Below are positions 55,919 through 64,000 of a DNA stretch of 64,000 nt, in pieces. Numbering within the stretch: position 1 is the first letter of the stretch; every line of letters starts with the position of its first letter. Under the pieces are notes generated by a model. It ran no database searches. It saw only the letters and a program-made list of their open reading frames with translations, and had not been told where the DNA came from. The translations under genes and the position numbers were made by a program. Where the stretch lies: assembly GCA_020809705.1 (NCBI GenBank), contig CP085833.1, forward strand, positions 2,480,001-2,544,000. The letters are read 5' to 3'. The DNA comes from Calonectria ilicicola. Taxonomy: Eukaryota; Ascomycota; Sordariomycetes; Hypocreales; Nectriaceae.

Positions 55919-58687
55919 ATGTCCAGCCCTTCCAAGAAACGGAAGTTGAACAATAACAGTAGCAAACCTTCAGGCCCGGCTACAAAGGGGCTGGAGTATT
56001 TCTTTTCGAAACAGAGACAGAATGGCGCGCAGGCGGCAAATAAATCGGATGTGACTGCTTCGAGTAGTGCTACCAATGCTGAAACCGAGATGACCGATGA
56101 GGAGCTAGCTCGTAAGCTACAGGCGGAGTGGGATCAAGAAGTCGCCCAGGAGAGACGAGCTGCGCAAGCCAGCAGCAAATCCACCCCCAAGTCCACCACC
56201 AATAATTCAAATGAACCAAGTACTTCCAAAGAAACAATCCACAATACTGAGCCCAGCCAACCGCTCGTGCTTCCACTATCTCTCACTAAACCCACGCCGT
56301 TCAAGGAGGACCCTGGGCCTAAGCCTGAGTCCAAGCCTGAGGCTAAGCCTTCTCTTAGCCTTCAGTCCGCAGGCATATCTGAAGATACCACTTCAACATC
56401 TATACCATTAGATGAATCCCCCCTCATATTTCAGCCTTCAGAGTATATTCCTCAACTTCAAGAGCACTGGGCCTCGGAAGGTGGAGATGCTTCCTATGCT
56501 TTGCTCACCAGGTGTTTTGTCCTTGTTAATGGGACTACAAGCCGAATCAAGATTGTGGACACTCTAGTAAACTGTATAAGGATATTAATCGAAAGTGATC
56601 CGTCAAGCTTACTTCCTGCGGTATGTTTCTCGCCACCATGCAGAAACCGTTGCTCACTTACTTAGGTTTGGCTGGCAACAAACGCGATATCCCCGCCATA
56701 TATATCTATGGAACTTGGGCTGGGAGGCTCTGCCATCTCCAAGGCCCTTAAGACAGTATGCGGCCTTGACAGCCGGTCACTGAAAGCCATTTATGACAAG
56801 CATGGCGATGCTGGAGATGTGGCATTCGAGGCCAAGAAGAAACAAAGCTTTACACTCAGAAAGCCGAAACCACTTACTATCAAGGGGGTATATCAGTCTT
56901 TGGTAAAAATTGCCAATAGCCAAGGGCAAGGAAGTGCGGAAGTCAAACAGAGGCTTGTGGACCGACTTCTGCAGGATGCACGTGGTGGTGAAGAGAGCCG
57001 TTTCGTTGTGCGAACTCTCTGTCAACATGTAAGACCCAGAGGCTTAGCGTGGATATTTTCCTAACTGACATGGTTATAGCTTCGGATAGGTGCTGTCAAG
57101 ACGACAATGCTGATTGCCTTGTCCAGGGCATTTCTCCTGTCCCGCCCTCCAGGTTCAGAATTTGCTACTAAATCCCCCACCGAGCTGTCGAAATTGAAGA
57201 AAGAAAATTTGACTGAAATATGGGCAAAGGGGGAAGAAATACTAAAGGCATGCTATGCACGTCGGCCGAATTACGACGACCTGATACCAGTTCTGCTCGA
57301 GATTGGGATTTCAGAAGAACTACTAATTCGGTGCGGAATCAGTCTACATATACCCCTTCGTCCGATGCTTGGGAGCATTACTCGTGACCTGTCTGAGATG
57401 CTCACTAAGCTCCAGGGAAGGGATTTTGCTTGCGAGTACAAATATGACGGACAGAGAGCACAAATACATTGTGATGAACAGGGGAAAGTCTCAATATTCT
57501 CAAGGCACCTGGAGCTCATGACAGACAAGTACCCTGACTTGGTTGAGCTCATACCAAAGATCCGTGGTGAAGGCGTCGGTAGCTTTATTATGGAAGGTGA
57601 AGTTGTGGCCGTCGATCGAGCAACAGGAGAACTGAAAAACTTCCAAACCCTGACGAACCGCGCTAGAAAAGACGTTGACCTTGGAAGTATCACTATCAGC
57701 GTCTGTCTCTTTTCCTTTGATCTCATGTATCTCAATGGACAACCACTCCTCGATCGACCATTCCGCGAGCGGCGAGAGCTCCTACGGTCACTTTTCACTG
57801 AAGTCCCACACCAATTTACCTGGGTCAAGAGTCTGGATGCTACCTCTAACGACTCTGAGACTGTGCTAGAATTCTTCAAGTCGGCAACTGAGCAGAAGTG
57901 CGAGGGCATCATGGTTAAGATTTTAGATAACCTAACGAGTTTACCTTACACAGGAGACACAGAAGAGCAAGCTTTGGAAGACAGCGAAAAGCCAGTTTCC
58001 AAGCCCAAATCGAAAGCAAACGGCAAATCGAAGGCGGCAACCGAAGACGATGGCGCTGAGAAGAAAGCCAAGTCCCGACGGAAACCATTACTGGCAACTT
58101 ATGAACCAGACAAACGACTCGATTCATGGCTCAAGGTCAAGAAGGATTACAGCTCCAGCTTTGACACACTAGATCTCATCCCAATAGCTGGGTGGCACGG
58201 CCAAGGCCGCAAAGCAAAGTGGTGGTCCCCGATTCTGCTTGCGGTTCGAAACGAAGAGAGTGGGTCGCTTGAAGCGGTGTGTAAATGCATGTCCGGGTTT
58301 ACCGATACGTTTTATAAAGCAAATAAGGAGTTTTATGATGATGGGGAGGAGAGCGGAGAACCAAAGAATACAAGATCACAAAAGCCGAGTTTTGTCGAAT
58401 ATTCAGGGCCTACGCCGGATGTGTGGTTCGAGCCCCAGGAGGTGTGGGAGATGGCGTTTGCTGATATCACGCTGAGCCCAACGTATACGGCAGCAATTGG
58501 ATTGGTTACCGATGAAAGGGGTTTAAGTCTTAGGTTTCCAAGATTCTTGAAAAAGAGGGAGGACAAAGGAATAGACGAAGCGAGCACGAGTGATTTTCTC
58601 GCTGGTCTTTGGAGGAAACAAGAGGTCAAGGCGGCAACGACAGGGGTTGGGCCAGAAGCTGGTGTTGAAGAAGAAGACGGTGAATGA
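55919..58687 (+). CDS. cdc9: ATP-dependent DNA ligase I (Cdc9-like)
   Basis: Exons 55919-56620, 56666-57028 and 57080-58687, all joined in phase 0, give 890 residues. The N-terminal tail has a degenerate PCNA-binding box (TKGLEYFF, position 1 not Gln) and a disordered Ser/Lys/Pro-rich region to about 165. The DNA-binding domain (about 180-450) precedes the adenylation domain. The catalytic Lys476 sits in CEYKYDGQRAQ (motif I), then motif III (FDLMYLNGQPLL), motif IV (EGIMVKIL) and motif V (SWLKVKKDY), with an about 53-residue Lys/Ser-rich insert between IV and V. The OB-fold ends at about 830. It joins Okazaki fragments and closes nicks after excision repair. It lies head-to-head with eIF3k. 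Confidence 0.96.
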
Positions 58688-58824
58688 AGCCCAATAGGTT
58701 CAAATGCAAGGATAGTTACTGACAAGGCCTAGAGAGGCCAGAATACTAAATGGGCCATTGCCTAAACCGTGGCGCCAAACTCCTCCCATGCGTGGTCAAT
58801 AAAAATACAGTACGGCACATCAGC

Positions 58825-59105
58825 TCACTTTCCAGCGTTGAGCTTCTGAGCTATGAGACTAAATACAGCAATGGATCCCATAAAAAGGATGGCGTTGTAG
58901 AACTGAGGTGAAGGTGTTAAAATTCATCGAAATGTAAAATTAAAGAGTCGGACATACTGCTCTTCGAGAGACTTCTCGCTCCTCGTCCTCTGTTCGAGCC
59001 TCGATGAAGAGGCGACGGAGGTTGGGTAAGCTCGCCTATTGCATAGTCAGTTCTGGCTGGTGATGGTGCATGCATGGACGGGATAGATGCAAGGCGCTTT
59101 ACCAT
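58825..59105 (-). CDS. Single-pass membrane microprotein, 52 aa, ATG-only first exon
   Basis: Exon 1 is just the start codon, 59105-59103, directly followed by GTAAAG. Intron 1 (67 bp, CTGAC branch site, acceptor ATAG) ends at 59036. Exon 2 is 59035-58958 (26 codons, ASLPNLRRLFIEARTEDEER to RRA). Intron 2 is 55 bp with donor GTATGT and acceptor TCAG. Exon 3 is 58902-58825 (25 codons plus TGA). All joins are phase 0. Exon 2 encodes a charged amphipathic helix and exon 3 one hydrophobic span (NAILFMGSIAVFSLIAQ) with a short basic tail, the layout of small mitochondrial or ER inner-membrane proteins. I do not recognise the family. The unspliced 62-codon frame at 58917-59105 is less convincing. 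The gene is divergent from the AP-1 beta gene, with starts 659 bp apart. Confidence 0.5.
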
Positions 59106-59764
59106 TTTGAATCACCCCCGGCCGCCCTTCGGAGGCTGTAACCTAGCCACTCGAGTTGATTTGTTGGCCTGTAACTGGCTATTCGATGAGCAACGAGCCT
59201 AAAGGCTCAGCCAATGCTTATTATTGAGTCGTGCAGTGTTTGAGCGAACGCACTGGAACGGGCCGTGAGAGAGTGACTAAGCCTTAGGAGCTCGGGGAAA
59301 AATTGTTAGCGATTGAAGCCACGGTGCACCAAAGCGGCAATCAGGCGGAAATTTTAAGGTTGGAGGGGCCACAATCTGGGCAAGCGAAGCCCCCTGTAGG
59401 ACGGAAGAGCCCCAGTGGGTGTTCAGTGGCGGGTTGCGAACAGTTTTAGTGGAAGCCTGGACCACAGGCTGCTGGCGAACCCAACCCGAGCCAGCACTCG
59501 TGGCCTTGGCATCCATCTTCAGTGACGCCCGCCCGCCTCCTTTAACTGCTGCTGCTCCCACCCTCACGTCTCTGCCCGCGACGCAGCACCACAACCAAGG
59601 CATCCCGCGATCTTGCAACTACATCGGCGGGTGCGGGCTCCGGCGCTTGAGATCCCCCCCTGTGTGCACCGTTTAGCGATTCCTCCCGGTCCGTCGTCAC
59701 CGCTCCCATCTAGCTGTCCCACGTCGACAACTGCCCCTCCACCAATCCCCCAGATACCTCGACC
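59106..59764. promoter_or_regulatory. Divergent promoter of the microprotein and AP-1 beta genes
   Basis: 659 bp between divergent starts. Small ORFs on both strands (59277-59618, 59419-59676) overlap. The stretch at 59640-59764 is a C-rich leader of the adaptin gene. No specific element was assigned. Confidence 0.4.
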
Positions 59765-62286
59765 ATGGCGGTAAATCGAATTCGGGGCGCCTTTACAGTG
59801 CCTCGCAAGGGCGAGACATTCGAACTGCGCGCCGGTCTCGTTTCTCAATATGCCTACGAGCGCAAGGAGTCGATCCAGAAGACCATCATGGCCATGACAC
59901 TTGGCAAGGATGTGTCAGCTCTGTTCCCCGATGTTCTCAAGAACATTGCCACGGCCGATCTCGACCAAAAGAAGCTCGTCTATCTCTACTTGATGTAGGT
60001 GAAATATACTCTGCTCAGGCTTTGCGCCCTCATTGACCGGCGTTGTGGCCTCGAGCACGCCTTTCTGGCAAGGACACGGTGACTGATAAAGCTCGTCCAG
60101 GAACTATGCCAAATCACACCCCGATCTGTGCATTCTCGCCGTCAATACGTTTGTGCAAGATTCAGAAGACCCGAACCCGCTGATACGAGCATTGGCGATC
60201 CGAACCATGGGCTGCATTAGGGTGGACAAGATGGTTGATTACATGGAAGAACCCCTGAGGAAGACATTACGAGACGAGTCGCCGTACGTACGCAAGACGG
60301 CCGCCATCTGCGTCGCCAAACTATTCGATCTCAACCCCCAGATGTGTATCGAAAACGGCTTCCTCGAGAGCCTCCAGGAGCTTATTGGCGACCCCAACCC
60401 CATGGTTGTCGCAAACTCGGTCCAGGCTCTTTCAGAAATCACCGAGACAGCTCCCGAGACGAGGGCTCTTGTCGTGACAGCGGCGACACTGAAGAAGTTG
60501 CTCATGGCTCTCAATGAATGTACCGAGTGGGGTCGAGTTACTATCCTAACAACCCTCGCCAATTACCAGTCTACAGACTTGAAGGAGTCGGAACACATTT
60601 GCGAGCGAGTTGCACCCCAGTTCCAGCACGTAAACCCCAGTGTTGTGCTCGCCGCTGTCAAGGTGGTCTTCATTCACATGAGGTCCATCAACCCCGATCT
60701 AGTAAGATCATACCTGAAGAAGATGGCTCCGCCGCTAGGTACGTGTCCTGATGAAATGTCGGTGCCTGGCTGTACATGTAACTAATCTGGCGCAGTGACC
60801 CTGGTCGCATCGGCACCCGAGGTCCAATATGTCGCTCTGCGAAATATCGACCTCTTGCTTCAGGCCAAGCCTGATATTCTAAGCAAGGAGATGCGTGTCT
60901 TCTTCTGTAAATACACTGACCCCCCGTATGTAAAGCTCCAGAAGCTCGAGATTATGGTCAGAATAGCAAACGAGAGCAACTATGAGCAGCTTCTTGCTGA
61001 ATTAAAGGAGTACGCTTTGGAAGTGGACATGGACTTTGTCAGAAGAGCTGTCAAGGCCATTGGTCAAGTGGCCATCAAGATTGAGAGTGCCAGTGAGAGG
61101 TGTGTCCGTGCTCTTGAAGATCTCATCTCTACCAAGGTCAACTACGTCGTCCAAGAAGTTATTGTCGTTATCAAGGATATCCTGCGAAAATATCCTGGAT
61201 ATGAGGGTGTTATTCCCACTCTCTGCAAGCACATTGACGAGCTCGACGAGCCTGATGCCCGAGGATCTCTTATCTGGATTGTGGGAGAGTACGCTGAGAA
61301 AATCAACAATGCGGATGAGATCCTGGAAAGCTTTGTGGAGAGCTTTATGGAAGAATTTACTCAGGTTGGTGGCTTTTTCTCGAACGTTCATATGACAGAT
61401 TCTAATTGTTTGGTATTAGACCCAACTGCAAATATTGACAGCTGTGGTAAAGCTGTTCCTCAAGAAGCCAGGAAACAGCCAAGGCCTTGTACAAAAGGTG
61501 CTTCAGGCAGCCACAGCGGAGAACGACAACCCAGACATCCGCGACAGGGCATACGTCTACTGGCGTCTATTATCCACGGACCCTGAGGTCGCCAAGGTAT
61601 GCATTAGTCAAGCGGGAAAACACCGTCTGCTCTCATGCTAATTTGTATTGCTCCAGAACATTATTTTGTCTCAGAAGCCAACCATTTCCACCACCATGAC
61701 CAGCTTGCCCCCTGCCCTCCTTGAGCAGCTCTTGACTGAGCTCTCAACACTAGCCTCGGTCTACCACAAGCCCCCGGAGTCGTTTGTTGGCAAGGGTCGC
61801 TTTGGTGCCGACGAAATCCAGCGTGCCGCCATCCAGGAGCAACGCCAAAACGCCGCCGAGAACCCCATTGCCGCGTCCGTTGCTGCCGCTGCCAATGGCT
61901 CCAGTGCTGCACCACAGAGCAACATCGAGAACCTCCTTGATATTGACTTTGATGGTGCGGCTCCTGCTTCCCAGGAGCAGAACAGCGCATCGGCAACTCC
62001 TGATCGTGTAGCCAGCCCGGCAGCTGGTGCTCCTTCTGGCGCCATGGCTGATATGATGAGCATGTTTGATGCGCCAATCACTCCCAGTGCTGGAGCACCT
62101 GCGGCGGCGGCAGCCCCAGCCTCGAGTGGAATGAATGACTTGATGAACGGATTCGAGGGAATGAACTTTGGAGGCTCGAGCGAACCTCTCCCAGCAGCAA
62201 TGCAGCTCCAGCAAGCCCAAGGCACTACAGCACCACCACCACAGCAGCCGAAGAAGGACAGCGATGATTTGCTAGGCCTGTTCTAG
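59765..62286 (+). CDS. apl2: AP-1 complex subunit beta (beta-adaptin)
   Basis: Exons 59765-59994, 60101-60738, 60796-61364, 61420-61596 and 61657-62286 give 747 residues. The N-terminal trunk of HEAT/ARM repeats is well conserved ([90 protein letters not shown]). It runs to about residue 590 and is followed by a flexible Ala/Pro/Ser hinge. A clathrin box (LLDIDFD) is near residue 630, and the protein ends in DDLLGLF, which resembles a second clathrin or adaptor-binding motif. There is no C-terminal appendage domain, as is common for fungal AP-1 beta. The protein coats clathrin vesicles at the trans-Golgi and endosomes. AP-2 beta is the alternative assignment; the absence of an ear favours AP-1. 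Confidence 0.9.
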
Positions 62287-62715
62287 ACTTTTCATGACCC
62301 GAAATAGCCCCTGGAGGAGGAACTCGGGATTGTATGTATGAAGTATGGAGAGATGCGCTGGTGGGGGAAGACATGGTTGAATCATGGGCCAAGGCCACAG
62401 GCGCAAAGCGAAAAAGATGATGACCACCTAAAAAACCCATTTATTTTCAGAGTCGAACGCTCGCCAAAATAAAACCCTTCTAATATCAAAAACCCCAGAG
62501 GTGCCTCCCTATGCTGTGTGAACCACGCCGTATCTAACTAACACTTTGTTACTGTTTCTGAATGGATATATCAGCTTTGCCTCCCCCTCCCATGCCCAAG
62601 ACCCCGTCTGTAGTTGTCCCAAAACTCTTTCCACAATTTCTCGGCCGACCGGTTTGCATTTCCACGTTGTCATGTCATGGCAAAAAAGCGCAATGGCTTA
62701 TTGCGGTAGGTCCCA
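62287..62715. other. 3' region between convergent AP-1 beta and BolA2-like genes
   Basis: 429 bp of convergent 3' UTRs. The ORFs 62225-62440 (minus) and 62562-62825 (plus) are not supported. Confidence 0.5.
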
Positions 62716-63143
62716 TTAACTCATGGTCACATCGGCAGACTCGGAGGCGGCCTTGTCGCGCTGGTACTCGTCTGGGGTTTGGCACTTTGCGGTCCAAGCG
62801 TGGATGGCAGCGATTTCGTCCTTGAGGGCGCCGTTGACGAGACGGTGGCGCTTGAGCGAGTTGAGGCCCTGGAACTGGGGCGACACGATGAGGGAGTTGA
62901 ATGCCTGGCCGCAGCCGCCTGGAGTGAAAGAAACGGGGTTTTTGTCAGTTCTCCTGGTTCTCTCGTGTGTGGCGCTGTCGCGCAGTCGTCCTCTTGGAGG
63001 GGCACACGCGCAAGGACGTAGGCGGCATAGCGGGGTGGGAATGGGGAAGACGACTTACCTGACATGTCAGTGACCTCGACGTGGACGGCTTGGAGGCGCT
63101 CGGTGATGGCCTCGCGCAGGGTCTCGTCGGTGATTTGCGACAT
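62716..63143 (-). CDS. bol2: BolA-like protein, Bol2/Fra2 type
   Basis: Exons 63143-63059 and 62918-62716 give 95 residues. The protein begins MSQITDETLREAITERLQA with no targeting peptide, suggesting cytosol or nucleus. The BolA fold is clear: strand VHVEVTDMSGGCGQAF with the conserved Cys in GGCGQAF, then NSLIVSPQFQGLNSLKRHRLVNGALKDEI with the conserved His, and the terminal IHAWTAKCQTPDEY. Bol2/Fra2 pairs with the monothiol glutaredoxin Grx3/4 through a shared [2Fe-2S] cluster and signals iron status to transcription factors. The intron is 140 bp, GT-AG, between TDMSG and GCGQ. It is head-to-head with the NIF3-like gene, about 593 bp between starts. Confidence 0.93.
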
Positions 63144-63736
63144 GGTAAGCTCCTCCTTTTAGTTCTGTTCCTCTTTTTTTTTCTGATTTGTGAGCGGGAA
63201 TCGACAGAGTTGGGGGCTGCGATGAGATTGATTAGATAGAACCGCGGGGCAACGTTGAACGCAACCCAGAAGGGAAGGGACATCCGGACAGTGTGTATGT
63301 GCGCGCAGTTGGCACGGTATGAGCTCATGAGCACAACTTTCACCGCGCGCACCTCACTCACTAGAGGGGCAGCTCCGAGCTTCAGTTGGAATATAGGGCT
63401 TCACTTCCAGCCAACTATACACGGGATTTGCAAGCCGACGGCCCCCTCTGCCATTGACTCAGGTACACTACCAATACACCTCCGAGATCGACCCTATTTT
63501 CGGTATTTTGATATCCTGACATGCGGGGCAGTGCTTTGCGGTGGCATCCAACATTGCTCACCCGTCCAAGTATCATCAACCTGAAAGGACTTGCTCGCTC
63601 GACTCACAAGCTAGCACGCTTCACCCCGCCGAGCCCACTCACTCAATCGCCTGCTTCGGCTTGGAGACGCTGCTCTTCTTGCCGTCTTCCTCCAAACACA
63701 TTGTCTAAACCAGATTTCCAATCGCCTCCAACCAAT
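63144..63736. promoter_or_regulatory. Divergent promoter of the BolA2-like and NIF3-like genes
   Basis: 593 bp between divergent starts. ORFs at 63255-63584 and 63521-63871 are in other frames and not supported. No specific element was assigned. Confidence 0.4.
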
Positions 63737-64000
63737 ATGGCTGACGTCGGAGCTTGGGGCGCCTGGCAGGTCGAGCCCTCGTCCTTTACCAGCACTGTAG
63801 CCAAGGCGATGCAGACGCTGTTAGTAAAACTCGTATGCATTTTTGTTATACGCCAAGAACGTGTCTTCTAATGGTGAACAGGTATCCTGAGCAGCTGGCT
63901 GATCGATCTTGGGACAATGTGGGTCTACTTGTGGGCAACTCAGAGACAGATGCCAGCAAGAAGAAGCCCAGAGTGCTGGTAACCAATGATCTTACCTTTC
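63737..64000 (+). CDS. NIF3-like protein (NGG1-interacting factor 3 family), 3' partial
   Basis: The first exon 63737-63819 (MADVGAWGAWQVEPSSFTST to QTL) is joined across a GTTAGT-donor intron to 63882, and the frame continues to the window end (YPEQLADRSWDNVGLLVGNS; PRVLVTNDLTF). Only about 67 of some 290-400 residues are visible. The pattern 'P..LA..WDNVGLLVG' followed by 'VLV..DL' is the start of the NIF3/YbgI (DUF34) fold, a metal-binding, probably hydrolase-like family. In yeast Nif3 was found as a partner of Ngg1p. No targeting peptide is evident. Confidence 0.85.

Noticed and set aside
1..64000. tRNA, rRNA, CRISPR arrays, complete transposons
   Set aside because: No T-loop-like GTTCRA context within a cloverleaf, no 5S-like block, no regularly spaced repeats and no transposase or paired terminal repeats were recognised by reading. 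A tRNAscan or Rfam run would decide.

Overview
This is genomic DNA of a filamentous ascomycete (Pezizomycotina), most likely a sordariomycete of the Hypocreales type. Reasons: short 45-120 bp spliceosomal introns with GTRNGT donors, CTAAC/CTGAC-like branch points and YAG acceptors; recognisable fungal orthologues (Ace2/Swi5-type zinc-finger factor, Spt10-like acetyltransferase, Mug70-like CBS/PB1 protein, DUF4470-MYND protein, fungal phosphoketolase); and no bacterial operon structure. The species cannot be fixed by reading alone.

Layout. 1-1.3 kb: 3' end of a kinesin with a C-terminal helix-hairpin-helix. 2.7-3.9 kb: a decayed two-exon gene with two in-frame TAG codons. 7.0-7.6 kb: a small membrane protein. 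8.3-8.7 kb: a conserved-looking small basic protein. A 4.2 kb gene-free stretch follows. 12.9-15.8 kb: a 12-exon secreted subtilisin without a PA domain. 16.8-19.7 kb: MSH2. 20.4-21.1 kb: a GNAT acetyltransferase. 21.4-23.9 kb: phosphoketolase (minus). 23.9-29.6 kb: a 5.7 kb gene desert, then one orphan ORF. 30.7-32.7 kb: CCT7. 33.0-34.8 kb: Spt10-like HAT. 35.7-37.3 kb: mitochondrial ribosomal protein uS2m. 37.7-39.9 kb: CBS/PB1 membrane protein. 42.3-44.6 kb: Ace2/Swi5-like factor. 45.9-49.6 kb: DUF4470-MYND protein. 50.0-52.0 kb: CCT6. 53.0-54.3 kb: Tsr4/PDCD2-like. 54.6-55.6 kb: eIF3k. 55.9-58.7 kb: DNA ligase I. 58.8-59.1 kb: a 52-residue membrane microprotein whose start codon is an exon by itself. 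59.8-62.3 kb: beta-adaptin of AP-1. 62.7-63.1 kb: BolA2-like. 63.7 kb to the end: start of a NIF3-like gene.

The right half is a dense block of housekeeping genes (protein folding, translation, replication/repair, vesicle traffic), including two of the eight CCT chaperonin subunits 20 kb apart. The left and middle parts are looser and hold the accessory material: a pseudogene with stops of the kind repeat-induced point mutation produces, a protease, orphan ORFs and long intergenic regions. The most unusual items are the ATG-only first exon microgene, the decayed gene at 2.7 kb, a cluster of CGCG (MluI cell-cycle box type) motifs before MSH2, and two alternative first exons for the small membrane protein at 7 kb. 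No tRNA, rRNA, CRISPR array or intact transposon was recognised.
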